Positions 15,766-25,296 of a DNA stretch of 64,000 bases are shown in pieces. The stretch comes from an uncultured Bacteroidales bacterium. GTDB taxonomy: Bacteria; Bacteroidota; Bacteroidia; Bacteroidales; UBA932. The translations under genes were made by a program, and so were the position numbers. The stretch lies in NCBI GenBank assembly GCA_900321715.1, contig ONXC01000005.1, forward strand, positions 18,294 to 82,293, in the 5' to 3' direction. Below the pieces are notes generated by a model that did not search any database, was not told the origin of the DNA, and worked only from the letters and a program-made list of their open reading frames with translations. Position 1 is the stretch's first letter, and each line of letters starts with the position of its first letter.

Positions 15766-18306
15766 ATGAAGAAACTACTCTCCTCCCTGCTGATTCTCTG
15801 TGTCTCTACATCGTTGATATCGGCACACAATTACAACGGGTCATACACAGGTCATGAGCTTGATCATATCGCTTTCCCTGTCGGGGGAATCGGCACAGGA
15901 ATGTTTTGCTTCGAAGGAACCGGAGCCATATCAAACATGTCGCTCCGCCATTATCCTCAGCTTTTCCATGAGCCGTGCACCTTTGCGGCCATTTGCGTGA
16001 AAGGGCTTGAGAACGGCACCAAAGTCCTTGAGGCCAACGTCCCGGACTATAAGAAATTCGGCCGATTGGAGGGTGGTATGGGAGTTGGTGGTACCACCTG
16101 GGGGCTCCCGCGTTTTGACAATGGAATATTCACCCCTCATTTCCCCTTTGCAACTCTCGAGCTCTGGGATAAGGATCTTCCGCTTAAGGTCTCAATAACT
16201 GTCTGGAATCCTTTCATTCCAAACGATGAGGATGAATCAGGACTCCCTGTGGCGGGATTTGAGTACACTTTCACCAATAGTTCAAGCAAGCCCGTAGAGG
16301 CGGTGTTCTCTTTCAATACAAGAAACTTTGTCTTTACATCGCATGAGGCTCTTTCCTGCGTTGAGGAGATGAAAAACGGGTTTGTCCTGCGTCAGGATCC
16401 TACCCCCAGGAATCCCGAGTGGGAAGGGCGCTTTGCCATCTACACAGACGATGATTCCACAGAATGTGACTACTGCTGGTTCCGCGGCGGATGGTTTGAT
16501 CCTCTCACAATGGCCTGGAACAAGGCGGCAAGCGGAGAAATAGTCCCCAATGGAACAGGAGACGGCGCACCTGGAGGTTCCCTCTATGTGCCACTTAGCC
16601 TTAAGCCCGGTGAGAGCAAGACAGTCAAGCTCCGTATGGCCTGGTATTTCCCTACCTCATTCCATCGTATCGGCCCAGAGCCCAATTGCCCCGAGGATTA
16701 TGGCTCCTGCTACAATCCCGACAATTTCAAGGATCTTCCGGAGCGCTATGAGCCCTATTACAGCCGTCGTTTCAAAAATCTGGAAGAAGTGACTGAATAC
16801 TGGGACGCCAACTATGACAGGCTGAAAGATGCAAGTCAGAAGTTCTCGGAGACATTCTTTGACAGTACCCTGCCAGCGGAAGTCCTTGAGGCTGTAAGTG
16901 CCAATCTTACCATACTTAAATCCACCACTGTCATGCGTCAGCACGACGGCAAATACTGGGTTTGGGAAGGCAGTGGAGACAACTGGGGCAGTTGCCACGG
17001 CTCCTGTGAGCATGTGTGGAACTATGCTCAGGCCGTGCCCCATCTCTTCCCCCGTCTGGAGCGTTCCCTCAGAGAGACAGAGTATTATATTGACCAGAAC
17101 ACGGAAGGTCATCAGGCATTCCGCGCCAATCTTCCTATCCGCCCCCTGCGCCATGACTTCCATGCTGCCTCTGACGGCCAGCTGGGCGGTATAATAAAGG
17201 CTTACCGCGAGTGGCGCATCAGCGGAGACAATAAGTGGATTGCCGATATGTTTCCCCAGATCAGGCAGAGTATGGATTATTGTATCCGTACCTGGGATCC
17301 ACGTCATGTGGGTGCTCTGGAGGAGCCTCATCACAATACTTACGACATTGAGTTCTGGGGGCCGGACGGAATGTGTACCAGCATATACACATCTGCGCTC
17401 AATTGCTTTGTAAAGATGGCAAAAGACCTCAAGGCCCTTAAGAAGAAGGAGATCAACTTCTATGAAGAGCTCCTTGAAAAGAGTGTCAGATTCATGGAAA
17501 CAGAGCTGTGGAACGGAGAATACTTCTACCAGCAGGTAAGGTGGGAGGGCCTGAATGCCCCCTCGCCGATGGAAGTCCAGTCTTTCCAGAGCACATACAG
17601 CCCCGAGGCCCAGAAGATACTCCTTGAAGAAGGTCCCAAATACCAATATGGAAAGGGATGTATCTCTGACGGCGTCCTTGGATGTTTCCTGACAACTTTC
17701 GCGGGTCTTGAAGAACCTCTTGACCATGAAAAAGTCAGAAGTCATCTCCTATCCGTTTACAAATACAATCTCAAGCACGACTTACGTGACCACTCCAACC
17801 CTCAACGTCCGGGTTATGCGCTAGGAAATGAAGGAGGACTCCTTCTATGTTCCTGGCCGTATGGAGATAAACCCAACCTTCCCTTTGTTTACAGTGACGA
17901 GGTCTGGACCGGCATTGAATATCAGGTGGCGGCTCATCTCATAGCGGAAGGATGTGTGGAAGAAGGGCTTGATATCGTCCGCACCTGCCGAAACCGTTAT
18001 GACGGAACCCTGCGCAATCCTTTCAATGAATATGAATGCGGATCATGGTATGGACGCGCCCTTTCAAGTTATGCACTTCTGGAAGCCCTTACCGGAGCAA
18101 GATATGATGCCGTAGAGAAGACCCTCCATATCAACTCCAAGGTTGGAGACAACTTCCGGTCCTTCCTTTCCACCGCAACCGGTTACGGAACCGTGGGTCT
18201 CAAAGACGGTATTCCATTTATTGAAACTGTAAGCGGAAACATTGAAGTTAAACAGTTCATAATCAACGGAAAAATTTATAAAAACCAGTCGGCCAAACGG
18301 CGTTAG
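15766..18306 (+). CDS. GH116 family beta-glycosidase (GBA2-like), periplasmic
   Basis: 846 residues with a signal peptide (MKKLLSSLLILCVSTSLISA). The N-terminal GH116N beta-sandwich (about 25-330) opens with IAFPVGGIGTGMFCFEGTG. The C-terminal DUF608 (alpha/alpha)6 barrel (about 370-835) carries the predicted nucleophile Glu529 (HNTYDIEFWG) and acid/base Asp711 (YSDEVWTGIEY). Characterised GH116 enzymes are retaining beta-glucosidases, beta-xylosidases or N-acetylglucosaminidases; human GBA2 cleaves glucosylceramide. It follows the CotH gene by 19 nt and is followed by a LacI regulator. Length is normal and all key regions look intact. Confidence 0.9.
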   Translation: MKKLLSSLLILCVSTSLISAHNYNGSYTGHELDHIAFPVGGIGTGMFCFEGTGAISNMSLRHYPQLFHEPCTFAAICVKGLENGTKVLEANVPDYKKFGRLEGGMGVGGTTWGLPRFDNGIFTPHFPFATLELWDKDLPLKVSITVWNPFIPNDEDESGLPVAGFEYTFTNSSSKPVEAVFSFNTRNFVFTSHEALSCVEEMKNGFVLRQDPTPRNPEWEGRFAIYTDDDSTECDYCWFRGGWFDPLTMAWNKAASGEIVPNGTGDGAPGGSLYVPLSLKPGESKTVKLRMAWYFPTSFHRIGPEPNCPEDYGSCYNPDNFKDLPERYEPYYSRRFKNLEEVTEYWDANYDRLKDASQKFSETFFDSTLPAEVLEAVSANLTILKSTTVMRQHDGKYWVWEGSGDNWGSCHGSCEHVWNYAQAVPHLFPRLERSLRETEYYIDQNTEGHQAFRANLPIRPLRHDFHAASDGQLGGIIKAYREWRISGDNKWIADMFPQIRQSMDYCIRTWDPRHVGALEEPHHNTYDIEFWGPDGMCTSIYTSALNCFVKMAKDLKALKKKEINFYEELLEKSVRFMETELWNGEYFYQQVRWEGLNAPSPMEVQSFQSTYSPEAQKILLEEGPKYQYGKGCISDGVLGCFLTTFAGLEEPLDHEKVRSHLLSVYKYNLKHDLRDHSNPQRPGYALGNEGGLLLCSWPYGDKPNLPFVYSDEVWTGIEYQVAAHLIAEGCVEEGLDIVRTCRNRYDGTLRNPFNEYECGSWYGRALSSYALLEALTGARYDAVEKTLHINSKVGDNFRSFLSTATGYGTVGLKDGIPFIETVSGNIEVKQFIINGKIYKNQSAKRR

Positions 18307-18326
18307 ACCGTGCCTGGAGTACTCTG

Positions 18327-18359
18327 TTGTGCCGTTTCCCCTAATTTTTTGTAAATTTG
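18327..18359 (+). promoter_or_regulatory. Promoter of the LacI regulator (leaderless)
   Basis: TTG at 18327-18329 (spacer about 22) and TAAATTTG at 18352-18359. The ATG of the regulator is at 18364, just 4 nt after the -7 box, so transcription is predicted to start at or next to the A of the start codon. Confidence 0.6.
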
Positions 18360-18363
18360 CATC

Positions 18364-19395
18364 ATGATTAGGAAGAATAATGTGTCTTTGAAGGATGTCG
18401 CCGCTGCTGCCGGCGTTTCAACATCCCTCGTGTCCTTTGTATTAAACGGGAAGCAACAGCAGTATCGTGTCAATAAGGATGTCGCGGAAAAAGTAAAGAG
18501 AATTGCCAAAGAGCTTAACTATAAGCCCAACGGACTGGCAAAAAGCTTGCGTGACGGATCATCAAAGACCATAGGGGTTATTGTCTCCGATATTTCCAAT
18601 CAGTTCTTTGCGGATATAGCCCGTCATATTGAATCCGCAACTGAGGAGAAGGGATACATGGCTCTTTTCGCCAGTTCCGACGAAAATGCCCAGACCATGG
18701 AAAAGCAGGTGGAGAGGATGCTGGCCAAGGAAGTGGACGGACTTATCCTTGTTCCCTGCAACGGCTCAAGGAACACAATAGAGTGCCTCTCGGAAAGGAA
18801 CGTTCCCTTTGTCCTTCTGGACCGTTATATACCGGACCTGAAATCCAACTATGTCACTCTGGATAATGTCAAGGCTGGATATGATGCCACCATGCACCTC
18901 ATCCAGCAGGGTTATTCCCAGATAGCCATGGTAGGTTACAAGGGAGAACTCGTGAACATTGCCGGCCGTGAGGAAGGATACCGTCAGGCTATGCGCGATG
19001 CCGGCCGTGAGGATTTCATCTCTATCCACAATGTCCCCATGGAAGATACTGCCCGCTATTGCCGCAAAGAGGTGCGCAGCATTGTGGAAGGCGGGGCCGA
19101 TGCCCTCCTTTGTGCCACCAATGCCATCACTATCCAGTGCCTCAGGCATATAAAGGACAGCGATATACGTATCCCCGACGACCTCGCCCTGGTGGGCTTT
19201 GACGGTGGCAGCGTATTTGATTTCTTCTATGCTCCGCTTACTTATTTTGAACAGCCCCTTGAAACAATGGCCCGCAAGAGCGTGGACGTTCTGGTAGAGA
19301 TGCTGGAATCAGGTCAGGGCATGATGCAGCAGATAGAAGTTGCCGGCAAACTGATTGTCCGGGAATCATCGGCCAGGAAGAAACAAAACAAATAA
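18364..19395 (+). CDS. LacI-family transcriptional regulator
   Basis: 343 residues. The N-terminal LacI helix-turn-helix and hinge helix are clear (VSLKDVAAAAGVSTSLVSFVLNG, here split: VSLKDVAAAAGVS then the recognition helix; hinge NYKPNGLAKSLR). Residues about 62-340 form a periplasmic-binding-protein-like sensor with KTIGVIVSDISNQFFADI and LALVGFDGG. It binds DNA in the cytoplasm and responds to a small sugar ligand. The start is fixed, because the HTH begins 7 residues in. Its stop codon abuts the ATG of the GH97 gene, so it heads an operon with GH97 and CE1. Its -7 box lies 4 nt from the ATG, implying a leaderless mRNA. Targets may include the GH116 and SusC regions. Confidence 0.95.
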   Translation: MIRKNNVSLKDVAAAAGVSTSLVSFVLNGKQQQYRVNKDVAEKVKRIAKELNYKPNGLAKSLRDGSSKTIGVIVSDISNQFFADIARHIESATEEKGYMALFASSDENAQTMEKQVERMLAKEVDGLILVPCNGSRNTIECLSERNVPFVLLDRYIPDLKSNYVTLDNVKAGYDATMHLIQQGYSQIAMVGYKGELVNIAGREEGYRQAMRDAGREDFISIHNVPMEDTARYCRKEVRSIVEGGADALLCATNAITIQCLRHIKDSDIRIPDDLALVGFDGGSVFDFFYAPLTYFEQPLETMARKSVDVLVEMLESGQGMMQQIEVAGKLIVRESSARKKQNK

Positions 19396-21363
19396 ATGAG
19401 AATCAGATATCTGCTCTGTTTGATAGCGGCTCTTTGTGCGTTATCCGCTACTGCTGCCTCCGTCCGTGTGACATCTCCGGACAGGCATCTTGTTTTTACT
19501 CTTTCTCCATCGGAGGGCACCCTGCAGTATAATCTTAGTTATCAACGGGAGATATTGGTTCAAAACTCCTCCCTTGGTTTTGACAGTGCCGCTATTCCCT
19601 GTTCACCTTGGAAGATCGGCCAAACAGAAAAAGGCTCTGCCGTTGAAGAATATGTCCTGCCGGTTGGAAAGAAATCCCATGTAAGGGAGTCGTACAACTA
19701 TGCATCAGTGCCCGTGTATGGAAAAGGCGACAAAGAGCCTTTCATGTACGTCCACATCAAGGTGTTCAACGACGCCGCTGCTTTCCGTTATGAGTTCTGC
19801 AATACGGAAACCCTCCAGATCAGGAATGAGCTCATGGAAATCCGGCCGTCGGGGACCCCTCTTGCCACTGCCCTGTTTGTTCCTGGATTCATAAATACAC
19901 ATGAAGGCCCTTATACTCGCGTCCCGTTGCCTGCGCTGGAAAAGGACAGGCTCATAGACATGCCGCTACTTCTGGAGTATCCTTCCGGCCGATATCTTGC
20001 CATCATGGAGGCAAACCTTGTAGATTATGCAGGAATGTATCTTGTGTGTGGCGGCGGAAATCTGAAGAGCCGGCTCTCCCCGCGCCTGGACATCCCGGGT
20101 GTAAGTGTACTCCTTGATGCTCATGGACGTACTCCCTGGCGCGTCTTTCAGGTTGCAGACCGCCCTGGGGCCCTTATTGAAAGCACTGTACTTACAAGCC
20201 TGGCAGACCCGTGTAAGGTTGAGGACACCTCCTGGCTCAAGCCCGGCAAGACAACTTTCCCCTGGTGGAATGACACAGCCATGCCGGATACTACATTCCA
20301 GAGAGGGAATAACTTCCTGACCAATAAATACTACATTGATTTTGCGGCCGACCATAATCTGGAGTACCACTCGGTCTATGGGTATGCCGATATGCCCTGG
20401 TATACGGATGACGGCCCCAGTTTTGGATTGGCCGGGCCCAACGCAGACCTCACCAGGCCGGCCTCCGTGCTTGATTTTCCTGCTGTATGCCGATATGCAG
20501 CTTCGCGTGGCGTGGATATCCATGTCTGGCTGAACTGGGCAGCTCTCTACAAGGATATAGACAGGGTTTTTGACCAGTTTAATATCTGGGGCGTTAAAGG
20601 GATGATGGTGGATTTCATGGATCGTGACGACCAGGAGATGATCCGTATCCAGGAGACAATCCTAAGAAAAGCAGCCCAGCACAGATTATTCATCCAGTTC
20701 CATGGCGCAAGCAAGCCTTCCGGCCTGTGGCGCACCTGGCCCAATGAATTCACGCGTGAGGGCACACTGAATTATGAAGTCTACAAATGGGATACAGCCC
20801 GTCTGATGGGCCCCGACCACGACATAATGATGCCTTTTACCCGTCTTTTGGCCGGTCCGGCCGATTATCATCTTGGCGGATTCCGCTCACTGCCTCCGGA
20901 CAAATGGCGGGTCAGGTATACCCGCCCCTTCGTGACGGGTACACGATCCCATATGCTGGCCATGTATATAGTTATGGAGAGCTATCTGAGCATGGTATGT
21001 GATGAGCCCGATGCATATAGGGGCCAGCCCGGATTTGATTTCATAATGTCCATTCCCACCCGTTGGGATGACACGGTGGTGCCAGATGCCCGGGTCAGCG
21101 AATACGTTGCCGTTGCCAGGAAAAACGGAGAGAAGTGGTATCTGGGGTGTATAAACAATTCAAAAGAGCGTACGGTATCTATCCCCCTTTCATTCCTTGG
21201 TGACGGCAAATGGAAACTGCGCCTCTACAGGGACGTTCCACTCTGCGAAGAAGACCCTAACCTTCTGGAAGTGGAGGAATTCAATGTGGGCGCACAGGAT
21301 GAACTCCCCGTCCACCTTGCTTCCGGTGGCGGCTGCGCCATGATATTGACCCCGGAAGAATAA
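19396..21363 (+). CDS. GH97 family glycoside hydrolase (retaining type, alpha-galactosidase-like)
   Basis: 655 residues with a signal peptide (about 1-20). The GH97 layout is an N-terminal beta-super-sandwich (about 22-280), a TIM barrel (about 290-555, with WNDTAMPDTTFQRGNNFLTN and YYIDFAADHNLEY) and a C-terminal beta domain. Asp406 (KGMMVDFMDRDDQE) sits where retaining GH97 alpha-galactosidases have their nucleophile, and Glu461 (GTLNYEVYKW) is a candidate acid/base. Inverting GH97 alpha-glucosidases such as SusB use glutamates instead. The retaining assignment is therefore an inference from residue placement. It directly follows the LacI stop with no gap and precedes a CE1 esterase by 28 nt. 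It is calcium dependent if like known members. Confidence 0.87.
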   Translation: MRIRYLLCLIAALCALSATAASVRVTSPDRHLVFTLSPSEGTLQYNLSYQREILVQNSSLGFDSAAIPCSPWKIGQTEKGSAVEEYVLPVGKKSHVRESYNYASVPVYGKGDKEPFMYVHIKVFNDAAAFRYEFCNTETLQIRNELMEIRPSGTPLATALFVPGFINTHEGPYTRVPLPALEKDRLIDMPLLLEYPSGRYLAIMEANLVDYAGMYLVCGGGNLKSRLSPRLDIPGVSVLLDAHGRTPWRVFQVADRPGALIESTVLTSLADPCKVEDTSWLKPGKTTFPWWNDTAMPDTTFQRGNNFLTNKYYIDFAADHNLEYHSVYGYADMPWYTDDGPSFGLAGPNADLTRPASVLDFPAVCRYAASRGVDIHVWLNWAALYKDIDRVFDQFNIWGVKGMMVDFMDRDDQEMIRIQETILRKAAQHRLFIQFHGASKPSGLWRTWPNEFTREGTLNYEVYKWDTARLMGPDHDIMMPFTRLLAGPADYHLGGFRSLPPDKWRVRYTRPFVTGTRSHMLAMYIVMESYLSMVCDEPDAYRGQPGFDFIMSIPTRWDDTVVPDARVSEYVAVARKNGEKWYLGCINNSKERTVSIPLSFLGDGKWKLRLYRDVPLCEEDPNLLEVEEFNVGAQDELPVHLASGGGCAMILTPEE

Positions 21364-21391
21364 CATCTGCAAATTAATAACTGAATACAAT

Positions 21392-22552
21392 ATGCTGAAA
21401 CGTGTACTTTTTATTCTTCTGGCGCTTTTACCCTTAAGCCTTTTCGCCCAGCAGAATATCGGCCATAAGACAGAGACCGTACGGTCTCCGGAAGTGAACC
21501 CGGATGGATCCGTCACTTTCCGCCTTTATGCCCCCAAGGCTCATAATGTTGGAGTGATAGGGGACTGGATCAACGGAATATCGCCCCTTACGGAGGGGGA
21601 AGGCGGCGTGTGGGAATATACCACGGCGCCGCTGCCGTCGGAGCTCTATACCTATAGGTTATATGTGGACGGGCTTATCGGCCTTGATCCCGGGAATCCC
21701 TTTACCCTGAGGGATGTGGGGTATACGTTCAGTTATTTCTACGTGGACGGGGACAAGGCTTCATATTATCAGGTTCAGGACGTCCCTCACGGCAATGTGG
21801 AGCAGATCTGGTACCGCTCCGGTGCCACCGGGAAGGACCGTAGGCTCAGCGTTTATCTTCCTGCGGCCTATGACGGCAAGAAGAAGTTCCCCGTGCTTTA
21901 TCTCCTTCACGGCAGTGGCGGGGATGAGAACGCCTGGCTGGAGCTTGGAAAGACCGCAAGGATTATGGATAACCTCATCGCAAGGGGAGAGGCCGTCCCT
22001 ATGATTGTGGTTATGCCAAACGGAAATATCGGCGTGCAGGCCGCTCCCGGTGAGACTCCGGACAACCTGGCCTTCCGCCCAGTTATGTCCAACGAGATTC
22101 CAAGCAGTTATAAAAACGGCACGTACGAGGCTTCCTTCGGGGAGATAGTCTCCTTTATTGATGGCCGATATAAAACTGTGCGTAATCGCCAGTCAAGGGC
22201 CGTGGCAGGCCTTTCCATGGGCGGATTCCACTCACTGTACATATCGCTGAACCATCCGGACCTCTTCTCCTGGACCGGCCTTTTCTCTGCCGGCCTGGTG
22301 CCGCAGTTCACATCGGAACTTGACGTTTATTCAAACCGTGAGGCCAAACTTAGGGCTTATCAGAAGAAGGGCTGCAACCTTTTCTGGATAGCAATAGGCA
22401 AGGAAGATTTCCTCTATGATGTGAATGCCGATTTCCGTACGGAACTGGACGCCCTTGGCTTCCCCTACGAGTACCACGAATCTTCCCGCGGCCACCTCTG
22501 GTGCAACTGGCGCCAGTATCTCCTGCTGTTTGCCCCAAGGTTGTTCAGGTAA
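21392..22552 (+). CDS. CE1/esterase-D-like carbohydrate esterase with N-terminal CBM48-like domain
   Basis: 386 residues with a signal peptide (MLKRVLFILLALLPLSLFAQ). Residues about 30-120 form an early-set/CBM48-like domain (VTFRLYAPKAHNVGVIGDW). Residues about 130-386 form an alpha/beta hydrolase of the PF00756 type. The triad is visible: Ser275 (AGLSMGGFHS), Asp339 (GKEDFLYD) and His368 (SRGHLWCNW). Similar proteins in polysaccharide loci remove feruloyl or acetyl groups from xylan and related glycans. It ends one base before the stop of the opposite-strand regulator gene, with no terminator between. The substrate is not deducible. Confidence 0.88.
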   Translation: MLKRVLFILLALLPLSLFAQQNIGHKTETVRSPEVNPDGSVTFRLYAPKAHNVGVIGDWINGISPLTEGEGGVWEYTTAPLPSELYTYRLYVDGLIGLDPGNPFTLRDVGYTFSYFYVDGDKASYYQVQDVPHGNVEQIWYRSGATGKDRRLSVYLPAAYDGKKKFPVLYLLHGSGGDENAWLELGKTARIMDNLIARGEAVPMIVVMPNGNIGVQAAPGETPDNLAFRPVMSNEIPSSYKNGTYEASFGEIVSFIDGRYKTVRNRQSRAVAGLSMGGFHSLYISLNHPDLFSWTGLFSAGLVPQFTSELDVYSNREAKLRAYQKKGCNLFWIAIGKEDFLYDVNADFRTELDALGFPYEYHESSRGHLWCNWRQYLLLFAPRLFR

Positions 22553-22553
22553 T

Positions 22554-25271
22554 TCAGGCCTTGTAGTCCTTGGGGGAAACCCCAAACTGGGCATGGAAAC
22601 AGCGGGAGAAGTATGACAGGGAGTTGAATCCTACCATGCTTGCCACTTCCGCTATGGGCCAGGACTTTTCTGCAATAAGCTTTGCCGCCTTGTTAAGGCG
22701 GTATTGCTTTATATAGTCGTTCACGGGGATATCGGTTATTACCCTCATCTTCCTGTAAAGGGTGGACCTGCTCATATGTAGTTCGTCCACAAGGGTGTTC
22801 ACGTTAAATGACGGATTGCTGAGATTCTCTTCCATCAAATTCTTAACGCGGTCCATGAATTTGAGATTCTCAGGAGTTGCGGCGGCACGGCGGCGTTCCA
22901 GTTCCCTCTCGACGGCTTCCTGATTGAGCTTACGGATCTTGCTTGCAACAAAGCGCCCTAAGAGATATAGGAGGAACAGGATTATAATCACTTCTCCTAT
23001 TATGGCGGGAGCCCTCCTATACCACGGGGGCATAATCCTGATGTCAAGGCCTTTTACGGGGTCCCCGGGTGCGGCATTAAGAGGATTGGCGCGAACTTCC
23101 AGCCTATAACGTCCTGAGGGCAGGTTTGAAAAGCTGATAAGGTGGCTTTGTTCTATGTTTATCCAGTCCTTATCCTGCCCCAGGAGCCTGTACTGGTAAG
23201 TTTTGATGCCGAATGAAGAATAATCCAGGTCTGCGAAACCTATGCTGAACATCTTCTGGTCCGGACGCAGGACGATGGCGTCCTTTGGCCATCGTTTTAC
23301 CTCGGAATTATAGATGTTAAAGCGACTGAAGACAATTTTGGACGGCCTTGGAGGATAATTGAATGATTCAGGCCGGAAGCTCACGAAGCCCTTTACGCCG
23401 CCAAAATACAGAGTCCCGTCGGGGGCCTTCATCCCGGATTTGAAATTGAACTGGTCTCCGGTAAGACCGCTCCGGTGGTCGAAGCGAATCACCCTGTCAC
23501 GATTTGGTGTGAGGTGGAAGAGTCCGTGGTTGGTACTTCCCCATATCCCTCCGGAATTGTCTTCCAGGAGCATGTATATCATATTGTTGGGAAGCCCGTC
23601 TTCCTCTGTCCACCTTCTTTCAGACTCTCCAGTTTTATGGTTATAATAGATGATTCCGGAGTCCTCCGTCCCCAGCCATATGTCGTGCGCGGAATCCTCT
23701 AGCATGCAGCTTATATATGGATCCATATCGCCCAGGTTGAGCCAGATTCCCGTTTCCGGATCCAGGCGGAATACTCCCTGGCCCATAGTGGCAAACCAGA
23801 GCCGGCCGTAGAAGTCCTGAAGGATGTCATTGACGTGACTGTAGATCAGATCTTCTGCTACCCTGTAAAACCTGTCTGCTGAGGCGTTGTACTGAAAGAG
23901 CCCTCTTTCCGTTCCTATCCAGATGGTCCCGGAAAGGTCTTTGAAGATAGAGTAGGCGCTGTTTCCTCCGGGACCGCCACCTTCAGAGTCAAGGCTGTAT
24001 TTCCGGTAATTCCTGCCGTTTTGGCTTAGTACAAAGAGCCCCTGCCCGTAAGACCCCACCCATAGTTTATTGTCAATTATCTTAAGTGCATGGATGTTTC
24101 CGGCGGGAAGGAAGCCTGATTCAAAACGGCCTTCATCGGGATAGAAACGGTGGAGTCCTGCGTCTTCCGTTCCTATCCAGATGCTTCCGTCACCGGCCAG
24201 ACAGAATTCACTGATGTTCTTTCCGCGGAGCCTGTTCTCCCCGGGGACAGGGACGAACCTCTGGAAAAGGGATGAATAGGGGGAGTAATAGTTAACCCCG
24301 CCAAAGTAGGTGCCTATCCATACGCCGCCGTCAATATCTTCAGTGAGGCAGAATACTGCGTTGTCGGAAATTGGATTGGAAATATCGGCTGTGTGGACAA
24401 GTCTGGTGATGCCAGAGGGGTCACTGATATGGACTCCGTTTTCTGCACCCACCCACACGCGGCCGTCCGACGCCACAAGTATGTCGTGAACAAAGTTTAC
24501 ATCACCTGCCCCCATCCCGTCCACGTTTGTGAAGGATTTATTCCTAAGATGAAACTTCAGTACGCCGTAGTCAACTGAACCCACAAGGAGGGTCTCGTTA
24601 TCCAAGGGCTTTACCTTTGTGAACATTTGTCCGGATTTGCCCTTGAACGGGTACTGCTTTATTTTATCAAGGTCTTTTCCCTGAAGTTCCAGAAGGCCTC
24701 CGGCGTATGAGGCTATCCATAGATTCCCGGCGCTGTCTGTCTGGAGGTCCCTTATGTTAATGCCACGTCCCTTCTCTCCCAGACTGATCTGACGGGAAGT
24801 GAAATCACGGCCGATCCTTATAAGACAGGTGTCGGCAATGGCAACATAGGCCTCTCCTTCCGGGCCGAATTCAATATCGCGCACAAGGCCATCTATGGGA
24901 TTTCCGGAGATGTCTCTCAAAGGGACAAAACGGAAAGTCTCGTTGGATGGATTGAAAATATGAAGGCCGGCGATTGTCCCAACCCAAATGTTGCCATCAT
25001 GGTCTTCGTTAAGTGAACATACTCCGTCGTTGAAAAGCCCGGATCCGTCTGTTTTCTTATAAACCTTGAAGGAGTTTCCGTCATAACGGTTGAGCCCGTC
25101 CTGCGTTCCTATCCAGATATAGTCATCGCGGTCCTGGATTACGCAGTATACCATATTCTGGGAGAGCCCGTCCTCTACTTGCAGGCTTCGTAGGGTGTAG
25201 GGCTGAGCCCACATCAGATCCCCGGTGAGGAAGGCCACCAGTGAAAACATCCATATGGTAAATCTGTTCAT
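22554..25271 (-). CDS. Membrane-spanning propeller/Y_Y_Y sensor fused directly to AraC domain
   Basis: 905 residues from the ATG at 25271. The frame stays open further upstream, but the extension overlaps the divergent gene and lacks a signal. A signal peptide (MNRFTIWMFSLVAFLTG) is followed by two-component-regulator propeller (Reg_prop) repeats (about 25-670, e.g. YIWIGTQDGLNRYDG, GNIWVGTIAGLHIF). Next come a Y_Y_Y Ig-like domain (about 675-745), one membrane helix (about 755-780, AIIGEVIIILFLLYLLGRFV) and an AraC HTH (about 800-905, MSRSTLYRKMRVITDIPVND). The layout is that of hybrid two-component systems, but histidine kinase, ATPase and receiver domains are absent. It probably senses an oligosaccharide in the periplasm and regulates the adjacent loci directly. 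Confidence 0.9.
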   Translation of the reverse strand: MNRFTIWMFSLVAFLTGDLMWAQPYTLRSLQVEDGLSQNMVYCVIQDRDDYIWIGTQDGLNRYDGNSFKVYKKTDGSGLFNDGVCSLNEDHDGNIWVGTIAGLHIFNPSNETFRFVPLRDISGNPIDGLVRDIEFGPEGEAYVAIADTCLIRIGRDFTSRQISLGEKGRGINIRDLQTDSAGNLWIASYAGGLLELQGKDLDKIKQYPFKGKSGQMFTKVKPLDNETLLVGSVDYGVLKFHLRNKSFTNVDGMGAGDVNFVHDILVASDGRVWVGAENGVHISDPSGITRLVHTADISNPISDNAVFCLTEDIDGGVWIGTYFGGVNYYSPYSSLFQRFVPVPGENRLRGKNISEFCLAGDGSIWIGTEDAGLHRFYPDEGRFESGFLPAGNIHALKIIDNKLWVGSYGQGLFVLSQNGRNYRKYSLDSEGGGPGGNSAYSIFKDLSGTIWIGTERGLFQYNASADRFYRVAEDLIYSHVNDILQDFYGRLWFATMGQGVFRLDPETGIWLNLGDMDPYISCMLEDSAHDIWLGTEDSGIIYYNHKTGESERRWTEEDGLPNNMIYMLLEDNSGGIWGSTNHGLFHLTPNRDRVIRFDHRSGLTGDQFNFKSGMKAPDGTLYFGGVKGFVSFRPESFNYPPRPSKIVFSRFNIYNSEVKRWPKDAIVLRPDQKMFSIGFADLDYSSFGIKTYQYRLLGQDKDWINIEQSHLISFSNLPSGRYRLEVRANPLNAAPGDPVKGLDIRIMPPWYRRAPAIIGEVIIILFLLYLLGRFVASKIRKLNQEAVERELERRRAAATPENLKFMDRVKNLMEENLSNPSFNVNTLVDELHMSRSTLYRKMRVITDIPVNDYIKQYRLNKAAKLIAEKSWPIAEVASMVGFNSLSYFSRCFHAQFGVSPKDYKA

Positions 25272-25277
25272 TTTTGG

Positions 25278-25285
25278 CAAAGATA
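25278..25285 (-). promoter_or_regulatory. -7 promoter element of the propeller/AraC regulator
   Basis: TATCTTTG on the minus strand. Its last base is only 7 nt from the start codon at 25271, so the predicted transcript has a leader of about 3 nt or none. No TTTG at the standard -33 distance was found. Confidence 0.55.
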
Positions 25286-25296
25286 AGAAAAATGAA

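Noticed and set aside
16657-17745. 362-codon minus-strand frame inside GH116
   Set aside because: Shadow of the GH116 catalytic domain; no family resemblance.
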